11,319 nt of DNA from Zoogloeaceae bacterium (GCA_031274855.1 JAISPO010000066.1:1-11319); one strand, 5' to 3'. Shown: positions 1-6,804, numbered from the stretch's first letter. Notes: generated by a model from the letters alone, not told the origin. Made by a program: numbers and translations.

Positions 1-1418
1 GCGATTACCGCCGATTCCCGCACGGCTTCGTGGCTGTTCAGAATGTCTTCAAGCGCTATCGAGGAGACCCATTCGCCAGCGATCTTGATTACGTCCTTCA
101 GACGGTCGGTAATCCTGACGGAGCCATGCGCGTCGATATTGGCAATATCCTGAGTATGCAGGTACCCGCCCGCCCACAGTTTTTCGGACGCCTGCGGCGC
201 GTACAGGTATTCCTGAGTCAGCCAGGGCGTGCGTAACGCGATTTCGCCTGTCGCCACCCCGTCGCGCGGAACGTCGGTCATTTCCGGCGTAACGACGCGC
301 AGGTCGACGAGCGGTAAGGGCACGCCGGTCTTGCAGCGCAGGCGCGCTTGTTCTTCCAGCGGCCCTTGGAGGTCCTGCGGTGTGAGACGGGCAATGGTTA
401 CCACAGGACAGGTTTCCGACATACCGTAGCCGGCCGTTAAGTCGATCCCGCGTTTCAACGCGGCCATGGCCAGCGCTTGGGACATGGCCGATCCGCCGAT
501 CAGCACTTTCCAGTGGGAGAGATCGTAGGACTCCGAATCGGGATGGGTGAGCAACATCTGCATAATCGACGGGACGCAGTGCGAATAGGTGACCCGTTCG
601 TCGACGATGAGCTTCAGCAGGCTGCCCGGCACATAGCGTCCCGGATAGACCTGTTTCAATCCGAGCAGTGTGGCGATGTAGGGGAAGCCCCAGGCATGCA
701 CATGGAACATCGGCGTGAGCGGCATATACACATCGGAATTGCGGATGGGCGATCCGGCATCCGCAGCGCCGAGAAAGGCAGCGACGCCCAGCGTGTGCAG
801 GACGAGCTGGCGGTGGCTGAAACCGACGCCCTTCGGCAGTCCGGTGGTGCCGGTGGTGTAGAACACCGTGGCTTGCGCGTTTTCGTCGAAATCCCCGAAG
901 ATGTAGTTCGGATCGGCACCGGCCAGCAGCGCCTCGTATTCGGCGGCGAAGTTCACCGGCCCTTCGAGCGGCCCCTGCTCGTCGTCGATCAACACGAAAC
1001 GGCGCACGGTTTCCAACTGATCGGCGATCGGCGCCAGCAGGGAAAAAAATTCGCGGTTGACCAGTACTACATCGGCGCCGGCGTGATTGAGCGTATAAAG
1101 AATTTGCGCGTCGCTCAGGCGGACATTCACCGTTTGCAGGATCGCGCCCATCATCGGCACGGCAAAGAAGGCTTCCAGATAGCGATGACTGTCCCAATCC
1201 ATGACCGCGACCGTCTGGCCCGGCTCAACGCCAAGGCTGGCTAAGCCGCTGGCCAAGCGCCCGATACGTTCCCTGAGCGTGCGGTAGGTATAACGGACGG
1301 TTCCCTTATAGGTGATCTCCTGATCGGGTGCCGTGGCCAGCGGCGTATGCAAAAGCTGCTTGATCAGCAATGGATAGGCATACGCCGATGGCGTTCCCTT
1401 GATTATTTTTACTGGCAT
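1..1418 (-). CDS. Fatty acyl-CoA ligase, AlkK-like (3' end cut by window edge)
   Basis: This cytoplasmic or membrane-associated enzyme of the ANL superfamily activates a fatty acid with ATP to an acyl-adenylate and then to acyl-CoA. I translated 472 codons from ATG at 1418. The frame stays open to position 3 and runs off the left edge. Visible motifs are the P-loop YTTGTTGLPKG (residues 187-197), the A5 motif GYGMSET (330-336) and the hinge region TDRLKDVIKIAGEW (437-450). The PMFHVHAWG stretch resembles the medium-chain ligase AlkK, so medium to long chains are the likely substrates, but specificity cannot be read from sequence. About 70-80 residues of the C-terminal domain, with its catalytic lysine, are missing, judged against a usual length of about 545. 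The start is supported by a GGGGA Shine-Dalgarno six bases upstream. The gene lies 71 bp downstream of ubiC on the same strand and may be cotranscribed with it. Confidence 0.93.
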   Translation of the reverse strand, partial: MPVKIIKGTPSAYAYPLLIKQLLHTPLATAPDQEITYKGTVRYTYRTLRERIGRLASGLASLGVEPGQTVAVMDWDSHRYLEAFFAVPMMGAILQTVNVRLSDAQILYTLNHAGADVVLVNREFFSLLAPIADQLETVRRFVLIDDEQGPLEGPVNFAAEYEALLAGADPNYIFGDFDENAQATVFYTTGTTGLPKGVGFSHRQLVLHTLGVAAFLGAADAGSPIRNSDVYMPLTPMFHVHAWGFPYIATLLGLKQVYPGRYVPGSLLKLIVDERVTYSHCVPSIMQMLLTHPDSESYDLSHWKVLIGGSAMSQALAMAALKRGIDLTAGYGMSETCPVVTIARLTPQDLQGPLEEQARLRCKTGVPLPLVDLRVVTPEMTDVPRDGVATGEIALRTPWLTQEYLYAPQASEKLWAGGYLHTQDIANIDAHGSVRITDRLKDVIKIAGEWVSSIALEDILNSHEAVRESAVI

Positions 1419-1489
1419 GTCGTTTCCCCAAGTCAAAGTACGCGGTGCAATCATAACGGATCATTCGATCCCTCTCGAAAAATCTCCAC

Positions 1490-1984
1490 TTACCGCCGCC
1501 GTGTCTGCCAGCCGGTATGTGGCCAGGGCAGATCGAGGAAGGCTTCCATGACGAGTAGCGGCCGGCCTTTGAGCCAGAAGCAGGAGCGCCGCGCGGGCAG
1601 GCGTTCGTTTGGCAGGCGGGTGAATTGGAAGGAGCTGCGGCGGATGCGGGGGTCGCCCCAGACGATGGCGGCCAGCGGCGTGCGGCCGAGGGTGCGCAGG
1701 TTGCGCCAGGGGCCGCGAATGCCGTCGAGGGTGGTCAGGCTGCGGGCGAGTACAGCGGGTTGATCGTCGCAGGTGAGGCAGACTTCGCGCACGAAAACGC
1801 GGCGGCCCGCAGGCAGGCCGAGCGCCTGCGCTTCGTCGGGGCGGGCAGATTGCCAGCCGCTGAAGCGCACGTCGACGCGAACGCTGCCGCGTCGGGCGAG
1901 CAGGGCGGTCAATGAGCCGGGCTGGCTCAGCGGGTAGGTCGCTTGCGCGACCGGAGTGGCGGAAGTCCAGAAAGCAGGACGCAT
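1490..1984 (-). CDS. ubiC: Chorismate lyase (chorismate to 4-hydroxybenzoate + pyruvate)
   Basis: UbiC commits chorismate to ubiquinone by releasing pyruvate and 4-hydroxybenzoate in the cytoplasm. The 164-residue product matches the usual length (about 165 in E. coli). The characteristic core is present: VREVCLTCDDQPAVLARS (65-82), then LRTLGRTPL (96-104), then LKGRPLLVMEAFL (138-150). By alignment from memory, R81 corresponds to E. coli Arg76 and E147 to Glu155, the two key active-site residues. The start at 1984 has no evident Shine-Dalgarno, but TAAAAT (1994-1999, read on the minus strand) ends 9 nt before the ATG. It is divergent from regB across 101 bp, a telling neighbour because RegB senses the ubiquinone pool. 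The C-terminus, rich in Arg and Trp, is slightly longer than in some homologues. Confidence 0.92.
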   Translation of the reverse strand: MRPAFWTSATPVAQATYPLSQPGSLTALLARRGSVRVDVRFSGWQSARPDEAQALGLPAGRRVFVREVCLTCDDQPAVLARSLTTLDGIRGPWRNLRTLGRTPLAAIVWGDPRIRRSSFQFTRLPNERLPARRSCFWLKGRPLLVMEAFLDLPWPHTGWQTRRR

Positions 1985-2085
1985 GATGCCGCGATTTTAT
2001 CTGCGGCCCGCAGCCCGTGTGCGGCAAAAGGTCGCGGTAATGATGATGCGCGTGAATGCGCGGCTTTCGGAGATAATCACCTTCC
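1985..2085. promoter_or_regulatory. Divergent ubiC / regB promoter region
   Basis: This 101-bp intergenic region must carry promoters in both directions. On the minus strand, TAAAAT at 1994-1999 is a 5/6 match to the sigma70 -10 box, with an inferred start near 1987, three bases before the ubiC ATG. On the plus strand, GATAAT at 2072-2077 is a 5/6 match, with an inferred start near 2084, just before the regB ATG. I see no good -35 hexamer for either, which fits activator dependence. A GGAG at 2069-2072 lies 13 nt before the regB start, too far to be a good ribosome site. A RegA-type box sits between the two -10 elements (separate entry). Confidence 0.45.
2021..2035 (+). promoter_or_regulatory. 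Candidate RegA/RegR-type binding box (GCGGC-N5-GTCGC)
   Basis: The sequence GCGGCAAAAGGTCGC matches the two conserved halves of the box described for RegA/PrrA/RegR regulators, which I recall as GNG(A/G)C(A/G)TTNNGNCGC. It matches 13 of 15 positions, differing only at the central TT. Its centre (2028) lies about 41 bp upstream of the inferred ubiC start and about 56 bp upstream of the inferred regB start. The first is a classical activator position. The consensus is from memory and binding is inferred. Confidence 0.5.
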
Positions 2086-3342
2086 ATGCCACCCATGCCT
2101 TTATCCCTGATTGCGTTGCGCGGGCCGGAGCGCCCGTCTGCCATCCAGCGCCTCATCGTTTTGCGCGGATGTTTGCTGGTGGGCGAGGCGCTGGCCATTC
2201 TCGGCGTGCCTGCGCTGCTCGGCATTCCGCTGCCGGAGATGCCGATGCTGGCGGTTGTCCTTTTGCAAATGGCCGCGAACGCGCTGGCCTGGCGGCGCAT
2301 TATTCGCATCGGTGAGGTTGGCGACAACGAGCTGACTCTGCAACTTGTCACCGACATCGTGGCGCTGTCGGCGCTCATGTTCCTTTCCGGCGGGGCCGCG
2401 AATCCGCTTATTTCCCTGTTGCTGCCGCCGATTGCCATCGCGGCGCTGATGCTGCCGCCGCGGCGGGTGGGCATTATCGCGGCGCTGGCGATAGCCGCTT
2501 ATTCGCTGCTCAATGTGATCTATCTGCCTTTGCCGATCGGTGATGCCCAGCGGGCGGCGCGACTGCATCTGGCCGGCATGTGGGTGACTTTCGTGTTGTC
2601 GGCGGTGATGCTGGCGTGGCTGATGGTGCGCATGAAAGCATCGCTGGCCGCGCGCGATGCGGAACTCGCCGCCGTGCGCGAGAAGGCGTTGCGCGACGAG
2701 CGCGTGGTGGCGCTGGGCACATTGGCCGCAGGTGCGGCCCACGAGCTTTCAACGCCGCTGGCGACCATGACGGTGATCGTCGGAGAGTTGGCCAATGATC
2801 CGGCGACTCCCGAAGCGATACGCGAGGACATCGCGGTGCTGCACCGGCAGGTACAAGCCTGCAAGGGCATCATCAGCGGTCTGGCCGAACGCGCCGGCGC
2901 GGGGCGGCTCGACAGCGCCGCCGCAGTCAATGCCGAACGCTGGCTGACGGAAGTTTTCGCGCGTTGGCGCGAAATGCGTCCGCGCGCCGATGCCGAACTC
3001 GATTTGGGGGATGCGTTGCCGCGGCTCGCTGTCGACGCGACGCTCGAACAGGGCCTGCTCAATCTTTTCAACAACGCCGCCGATGCCGGCAGCAAGGTGC
3101 GCGTGATTGTCCGCCGCGATGCCGGTAGCCTTTGCATCGAGGTACGCGATAACGGCGCGGGTTTTCCGGCGCGGGTCATCAAGCAGGCCGGACATGCGCC
3201 TTTCCCCGCCCACGCGGGCGGCAGCGGCATTGGCCTGTTGCTGGCTCACGCCGCCGTCACGCGCTTGGGTGGCCGCTTGACGCTTTGCAACGACGGCGGC
3301 GGCGTTGCCCGCGTGAATCTGCCGGTTGCCGCAGTCGTTTAA
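2086..3342 (+). CDS. regB: Redox-sensing histidine kinase RegB/PrrB family
   Basis: This inner-membrane sensor kinase of the RegB/PrrB/ActS/RoxS family has 418 residues. It monitors the redox state of the ubiquinone pool and phosphorylates RegA. About six hydrophobic segments fall between residues 24 and 183. The quinone-binding signature GGAANP is at 102-107, followed by Leu where the canonical motif (GGXXNPF) has Phe. The H-box AAGAAHELSTPLAT carries the phosphorylated H219. C259, in QACKG, fits the redox-active cysteine of RegB (Cys265 in Rhodobacter). The N-box is around 326-331 (NLFNNA), the G1 box DNGAGF at 355-360 and the G2 box GGSGIGL at 378-384. An alternative ATG at 2095 would remove three residues. 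regA follows after 9 bp. The retained H-box and cysteine argue for a working sensor. Confidence 0.93.
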   Translation: MPPMPLSLIALRGPERPSAIQRLIVLRGCLLVGEALAILGVPALLGIPLPEMPMLAVVLLQMAANALAWRRIIRIGEVGDNELTLQLVTDIVALSALMFLSGGAANPLISLLLPPIAIAALMLPPRRVGIIAALAIAAYSLLNVIYLPLPIGDAQRAARLHLAGMWVTFVLSAVMLAWLMVRMKASLAARDAELAAVREKALRDERVVALGTLAAGAAHELSTPLATMTVIVGELANDPATPEAIREDIAVLHRQVQACKGIISGLAERAGAGRLDSAAAVNAERWLTEVFARWREMRPRADAELDLGDALPRLAVDATLEQGLLNLFNNAADAGSKVRVIVRRDAGSLCIEVRDNGAGFPARVIKQAGHAPFPAHAGGSGIGLLLAHAAVTRLGGRLTLCNDGGGVARVNLPVAAVV

Positions 3343-3351
3343 GGAACTCCG

Positions 3352-3882
3352 ATGGAATACATATTGGTTATCGACGACGACGAAACCTTCAACGGCGTGC
3401 TGGTACGCGCATTGTCCCGCCGCGGTTTGCAGGCCGCGGGCGCGACAGACAGCGCGATGGCCCTGAGCATGGCGCGGCAGCAGCCGCCCGCGCGTGTCGT
3501 GCTCGACCTGAATCTGTCCGGCGCGTCGGGCTTGGCGCTGATTGAGCCGCTGCTGGCAATCAGTCCTGATTGCCGTATCGTGGTGCTGACCGGCTATGCC
3601 AGCATCACCACCGCCGTGCACGCCATCAAGCTGGGCGCGATTCAGTATCTCGCCAAGCCTGTCGAAGTCGATGCCATCATTGCCGCCTTCGATGCCTCAG
3701 CGCAGCCGGATGTGGAAGAACTACCGGAAGTTGAACCGCTCTCGGTCAATCGTCTGGAGTGGGAACACATTCAGCGCGTTCTGCACGAACACGACGGCAA
3801 CATCTCTGCCACTGCCCGCGCACTGAAAATGCACCGCCGGACGCTGCAACGGAAATTGTCGAAGCGTCCGGTTAAAGCCTGA
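3352..3882 (+). CDS. regA: Redox response regulator RegA/PrrA family
   Basis: This 176-residue DNA-binding response regulator is the cognate partner of RegB. The receiver domain (1 to about 112) has the acidic pocket D8-D10, phosphoacceptor D52, T80 and K102. A short Pro/Glu-rich linker leads to a Fis-type helix-turn-helix (about 150-169; ISATARALKMHRRTLQRKLS). The HRRTLQRKL recognition helix is nearly invariant in RegA, PrrA, ActR and RoxR. Family members act on genes for cytochrome oxidases, hydrogenase, carbon and nitrogen fixation and electron transport. AAGGA at 3341-3345 provides a well-placed ribosome site. The stop lies 7 bp from the convergent stop of the PCuAC gene, with no strong terminator between them. 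Candidate target boxes are at 2021-2035 and 5465-5479. Confidence 0.95.
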   Translation: MEYILVIDDDETFNGVLVRALSRRGLQAAGATDSAMALSMARQQPPARVVLDLNLSGASGLALIEPLLAISPDCRIVVLTGYASITTAVHAIKLGAIQYLAKPVEVDAIIAAFDASAQPDVEELPEVEPLSVNRLEWEHIQRVLHEHDGNISATARALKMHRRTLQRKLSKRPVKA

Positions 3883-3889
3883 GAATGGC

Positions 3890-4339
3890 TTAGTGCGCCG
3901 GTTGCATCGGCGTCAGCTTGCGTACTACCGCCTCGACCTGCTTGCTGGAGCCATCTTCAAAGCCCAGGGTGAGGGCGACCTTGTCACCTTCGTTGATCGA
4001 GGCGGTGAGGCCGATCAGCATGATGTGCAGGCTGCCGGGTTTCAGTACCGCTTCGCCATTGGCCGGAACGACGAAGGCCGGTACCTGGCGCATTTTCATA
4101 ACACCGTCTTCATGCACATGGGCGTGCAACTCGGTCGCCTTGGCCGCGTTACTTTCGGCCTTGACAAGTTTGATGCCCGCGGCGCTCTCGTTCTTCAACA
4201 CCATGAAAATGCCGGTGGCTTGGGCGTTGGGCGGCACCATCTTCACATGGGGATCAACGACCGTGATCTGATCGGCGGCTCCTGCCCAAACGCCAAAAGA
4301 CAGGCAGGCGGCGAGTATTGCGAGGCTGAGTTTTTTCAT
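3890..4339 (-). CDS. PCuAC-type periplasmic copper(I) chaperone
   Basis: This 149-residue exported copper chaperone delivers Cu(I) to the CuA site of cytochrome oxidase subunit II, usually with Sco. An N-terminal signal peptide starts MKKLSLAILA and ends near AGA/ADQ (about residue 21). The metal site is complete: H72-X10-M83-X21-H105-X-M107 matches the family signature exactly, with the PGSLHIM segment at 101-107. Extra histidines H74 and H76 (HAHVH) follow H72 and could add metal ligands. I chose the start at 4339 because it begins the signal peptide, overlaps the sco stop in ATGA and has AAAGG upstream. A longer open frame to 4465 only overlaps sco. It is the last gene of the operon, and the overlap suggests translational coupling. 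Confidence 0.94.
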   Translation of the reverse strand: MKKLSLAILAACLSFGVWAGAADQITVVDPHVKMVPPNAQATGIFMVLKNESAAGIKLVKAESNAAKATELHAHVHEDGVMKMRQVPAFVVPANGEAVLKPGSLHIMLIGLTASINEGDKVALTLGFEDGSSKQVEAVVRKLTPMQPAH

Positions 4340-4947
4340 GATGCACCTTTCGATGAAGGGGTTGAGGGTAAGTATTTGCGAATCTCGGCGGCAATCTGTT
4401 CGACAGCCGCGCCATGCGGCAGCTTTGCGGCCATATGTCCATCGGGGGCGAGAAGATAAGTCCACGCGCTGTGATCGATCACATAACCGGCAGCGCCGCT
4501 CACATCCTGCCGGATATAGGCGGCGCCGTAACGCTTTGCCACGGCAGCGAGTTCTTCCGCGCTGCCGGTGACGCCGATCATGTTCGGATGAAAGAAGTCG
4601 ACATACTCTTCCAAATGGGTCAGCGTGTCGCGCTCGGGATCGACGGAAATGAAGATCAGACGCACCTGCGCCAGCTCATCCGCATTCAGGCGATTGAGCG
4701 CCTCGGTCGCCGCGGCCAGAGACGTGGGGCAGATATCAGGACAAAAGGTATAACCGAAAAAGACCAGCACCACCTTGCCGCGCAGGCTGACGGTGTCGAC
4801 TGGGCCGCTGGCTGATTGCAAGACAAAATCGCTGTCAGCGGACGATTGTGGCACCGAAGCCGATGGCGCTCCATGCCACAGCCAAAGCAGCGCGGCGAGA
4901 CCGGCGAGTCCGAGAGCGGCGATGATGATGAACCAGCGTTTGAACAT
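4336..4947 (-). CDS. sco: Sco/SenC family copper and thiol-redox protein
   Basis: This 203-residue membrane-anchored thioredoxin-fold protein assembles the CuA centre of cytochrome c oxidase by binding copper and/or reducing the target cysteines. An N-terminal membrane segment (about 5-24, ending LLWLWHG) places the domain in the periplasm. The copper site is intact: FGYTFCPDICP holds C69 and C73, and H159 in IDHSAW is the third ligand. The conserved SVDPERDTL is at 101-109. It starts in a TAATG overlap with the gene upstream and ends in an ATGA overlap with the PCuAC gene. In Rhodobacter a Sco homologue (senC/prrC) lies within the regB-regA cluster. Here the Sco operon instead converges on regBA. 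Confidence 0.95.
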   Translation of the reverse strand: MFKRWFIIIAALGLAGLAALLWLWHGAPSASVPQSSADSDFVLQSASGPVDTVSLRGKVVLVFFGYTFCPDICPTSLAAATEALNRLNADELAQVRLIFISVDPERDTLTHLEEYVDFFHPNMIGVTGSAEELAAVAKRYGAAYIRQDVSGAAGYVIDHSAWTYLLAPDGHMAAKLPHGAAVEQIAAEIRKYLPSTPSSKGAS

Positions 4948-5429
4948 TAGCGGTTCACCGGCGCTTCAAACTGGAAGGGCGCCGCGATGCGCTGGTGGCC
5001 GGTTTCGACCATGACTGTGGCACGCCAGAGCATACGGCCGGTGACGCAGACCGGAATGGTCGTTTCGCCAGTGAACTTGTCCGCGCCGGCAGGGGTCAGG
5101 GTGACGCGATTCACGCCCATGTTCATGGTAACGCCAGCAAAATCGACTTCGACCTTATCCGCAGGCAGGCCCGGCAGAGCCACCGTTATTTGCAACGGAC
5201 GCACCACCGGAATCGGCTGCGGCGCAATCGCCAATTCAATGTAAGCGCCACCCTCCGGCATTTCGGCCCGGCAGGCCTGCTGGTTGAGGTCGCAACCCGC
5301 GAGCGGGGCCAGCGCCACATCCGCCTTCGGCAGCAGCAAGGGCGAGAAGAGGTAACCGAGAACGGCAATAGACACCAACGCCACAATAATGACGGCGTCG
5401 ACGAACAGGGATCGCTTGGTATCAGACAT
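4947..5429 (-). CDS. Uncharacterised membrane-anchored protein, first gene of the copper operon
   Basis: This 160-residue protein has no function I can name. One membrane segment (about 9-32) is followed by a periplasmic domain that looks like a small beta-sandwich, perhaps of the YtkA/FixH/CopC-like type. Notable residues are C46 and C53 (GCDLNQQAC), a methionine-rich turn TMNMG (101-105) and PVCVTGRMLW (126-135) with C128 and M133. Cys and Met at these points could bind copper or form a disulfide, but that is inference. Its stop overlaps the sco start (TAATG), so it is very likely co-translated with the two copper chaperones. I prefer ATG 5429 over ATG 5471 because the longer form adds 14 basic residues from inside a palindrome. 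No Shine-Dalgarno is visible, but TATCTT lies six bases upstream. Closely similar hypothetical proteins near Sco seem familiar to me, though I cannot verify that here. Confidence 0.82.
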   Translation of the reverse strand: MSDTKRSLFVDAVIIVALVSIAVLGYLFSPLLLPKADVALAPLAGCDLNQQACRAEMPEGGAYIELAIAPQPIPVVRPLQITVALPGLPADKVEVDFAGVTMNMGVNRVTLTPAGADKFTGETTIPVCVTGRMLWRATVMVETGHQRIAAPFQFEAPVNR

Positions 5430-5435
5430 CGCCCG

Positions 5436-5441
5436 AAGATA
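5436..5441 (-). promoter_or_regulatory. Candidate -10 element of the copper operon
   Basis: TATCTT (minus strand) matches 4 of 6 bases of TATAAT and ends 6 nt before the ATG at 5429. It would start transcription at or next to the start codon. No -35 hexamer is evident. The RegA-type box at 5465-5479 is centred about 42-43 bp upstream of this inferred start. Weak on its own. Confidence 0.3.
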
Positions 5442-5458
5442 CCGCAAGACACAATATC

Positions 5459-5485
5459 GCCGGTGCGACATTTCAGCGCACCGGC
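5459..5485. promoter_or_regulatory. 9-bp perfect inverted repeat containing a RegA/RegR-type box
   Basis: The arms 5459-5467 and 5477-5485 are perfectly complementary (GCCGGTGCG / CGCACCGGC) around a 9-nt centre. Inside, GCGACATTTCAGCGC (5465-5479) matches 14 of 15 positions of the RegR/RegA box as I recall it, GNG(A/G)C(A/G)TTNNGNCGC, differing only at the G of the second half. It sits 6 bp after the envZ stop and 30 bp before the copper operon start. An envZ terminator hairpin is the alternative, but no T-run follows on the minus strand, so I favour an operator. Both roles are possible. Confidence 0.5.
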
Positions 5486-5490
5486 CGGCA

Positions 5491-6804
5491 TTATTTTCCG
5501 GCTAACGGTAATTTGATGCAGGCAACCAAGCCGCCGCCAGCGCGGGGGAGGAGGTCGAGGCTGCCGCCGTGGCTGCGGGCGATGCGGTCTACGATAGCGA
5601 GGCCAAGGCCGGTGCCGGTGGCGCCGGTGCGAGCGGATTGCAGGCGGGTGAAGGGGAGTTTGAGGCGCTCGGCTTCGGCGGGGGGGATGCCCGGGCCGCG
5701 GTCGCGGACTTCGATGCAGACTTGGCCGGATTGCGTGGTCAGGGCCAGTTCAATCGGCGGGGTATCGCCTGCGTGGCGCAGGGCGTTGTTGATGAGGTTG
5801 CTGACGGCGCGGCGAATCGCCTTGGGCCGTGCGGCGAGCCGTGTCGCGGCGCTGTTGGGCGCGATGACGACGTTGCTGCCGTGACGCCGGTAGAAATCGG
5901 CGAGGTCGGCGAGCAGGGCGGCGAGGTCGATTTCTTCGACAGGTTCGCCGCTGTCGGCGCGGGCAAAATCGAGAAACTGACCGATGCTGCGATCCATTTC
6001 TTCAATGTCGGCGGTTATTTCCTGCCGCGTGATTTCGTCTTCGACCGACATTTCGATACTCATGCGCATACGGGTCAGGGGCGTGCGCAGGTCGTGCGAA
6101 ACACCGGCCAGAATCAGGGCGCGATCTTCATCGAGGCGGGCGAGATCGGCATTCATCTGGTTGAAGTTGCGGGCCAGCGTACGGATTTCTTCAGGGCCGG
6201 TTTCGGCCACGGGCATCGGGTGTTTGCCGTGTCCGATTTCGGCGGCGGCGCGTTCCAGCGTTTTCAATGGCCGCGTGACGCGGAATACCACCAGCCATGC
6301 GCCGATGAGCGCCAGCGCCAGCGCGGCCGCTCCCCATCCGATCCACTGTATCGGAAAGCTGCGCTCGGCGCGGTTGCGGGGCAGCGCCATCCAGTAAAGA
6401 TCATCCTCGATGGTGAAGCTGACGAACAGGCCCGGTTCGCCTTCGTGTTCCAGCGTCAGTTGAGTATCGGGGCTGAGTTCCTGACGCAGCAATTCCTGAA
6501 CATGGTGCAGGAAGGGACGATCGGGCAGGGGAGTGATCGTGTCATCCGGTTCAGCCGGATAAATTTTGATGCCCTCGCGCTCGGCCAGTTCGCGCAACAG
6601 ATTTGTGCGCACCTCCGGGCGGGCGGCGACCAGCGCGGTTCGGGTCAGGTTGACCACGCTGACAATCAACTGGGAAAGCTGGCGCGAGCGCGGGTCGCGT
6701 TCATAAGTCGTAAAAATCTGGAACCACGCCAGCACCGAAAGCAGCATCAATGCCGCGATCAGCAGGAAGGCGCGCCAGAGCAGGGTTTTCGGCAGTAGCC
6801 TCAT
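5491..6804 (-). CDS. envZ: EnvZ-type osmosensor histidine kinase
   Basis: This 437-residue inner-membrane sensor kinase is the partner of OmpR. Membrane segments at about 10-31 and 153-175 enclose a periplasmic loop of about 120 residues. A HAMP domain follows (about 172-224, starting FRVTRPLKTLE). The H-box LAGVSHDLRTPLTRMRM (232-248) carries the phosphorylated H237 and matches EnvZ closely. The N-box SNLINNA is at 335-341, the G1 box DRGPGI at 368-373 and the G2 box TGTGLGL at 396-402, all intact. Its ATG overlaps the ompR stop in ATGA, so the two are coupled. Length is close to E. coli EnvZ (450). The signal it senses outside enteric bacteria is not known from sequence. Confidence 0.94.
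   Translation of the reverse strand: MRLLPKTLLWRAFLLIAALMLLSVLAWFQIFTTYERDPRSRQLSQLIVSVVNLTRTALVAARPEVRTNLLRELAEREGIKIYPAEPDDTITPLPDRPFLHHVQELLRQELSPDTQLTLEHEGEPGLFVSFTIEDDLYWMALPRNRAERSFPIQWIGWGAAALALALIGAWLVVFRVTRPLKTLERAAAEIGHGKHPMPVAETGPEEIRTLARNFNQMNADLARLDEDRALILAGVSHDLRTPLTRMRMSIEMSVEDEITRQEITADIEEMDRSIGQFLDFARADSGEPVEEIDLAALLADLADFYRRHGSNVVIAPNSAATRLAARPKAIRRAVSNLINNALRHAGDTPPIELALTTQSGQVCIEVRDRGPGIPPAEAERLKLPFTRLQSARTGATGTGLGLAIVDRIARSHGGSLDLLPRAGGGLVACIKLPLAGK

Noticed and set aside
49..1197. Open frame of 382 codons on the minus strand
   Set aside because: It is Arg/Ala-rich with no motif and overlaps the acyl-CoA ligase, which has intact motifs in another frame of the same strand. 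It is a high-GC shadow.
1457..1472. GGATC-GAAT-GATCC hairpin between ubiC and the acyl-CoA ligase
   Set aside because: A 5-bp stem with 4-nt loop and no T-tract. It neither terminates convincingly nor resembles an operator I recognise. A TATGAT just downstream on the minus strand lacks any -35.
1461..2474. Open frame of 337 codons on the minus strand spanning ubiC and the start of regB
   Set aside because: It overlaps two recognisable genes and the divergent promoter and shows low-complexity Arg/Ser/Pro composition.
2749..3621. Open frame of 290 codons on the minus strand
   Set aside because: It is antisense to regB and regA, both clear family members, and shows no conserved domain.
3868..3895. 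Short AAGCC/GGCTT hairpin across the regA and PCuAC stops as a bidirectional terminator
   Set aside because: The stem has only 5 bp with a 7-nt loop and no T-run on either side. Too weak to call.
4340..4465. Upstream extension of the PCuAC gene to ATG 4465
   Set aside because: It would add 42 residues inside the sco reading frame and bury the signal peptide. The ATG at 4339 has a ribosome site and the ATGA overlap.
5430..5471. Upstream ATG at 5471 for the first gene of the copper operon
   Set aside because: The extra residues are basic and non-hydrophobic and come from within the inverted repeat. ATG 5429 gives a normal N-terminal anchor.
5569..6798. Open frame of 409 codons on the plus strand
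   Set aside because: It is exactly antisense to envZ, whose H, N and G boxes are intact. No ribosome site or known motif was found. Shadow of GC-rich third positions.
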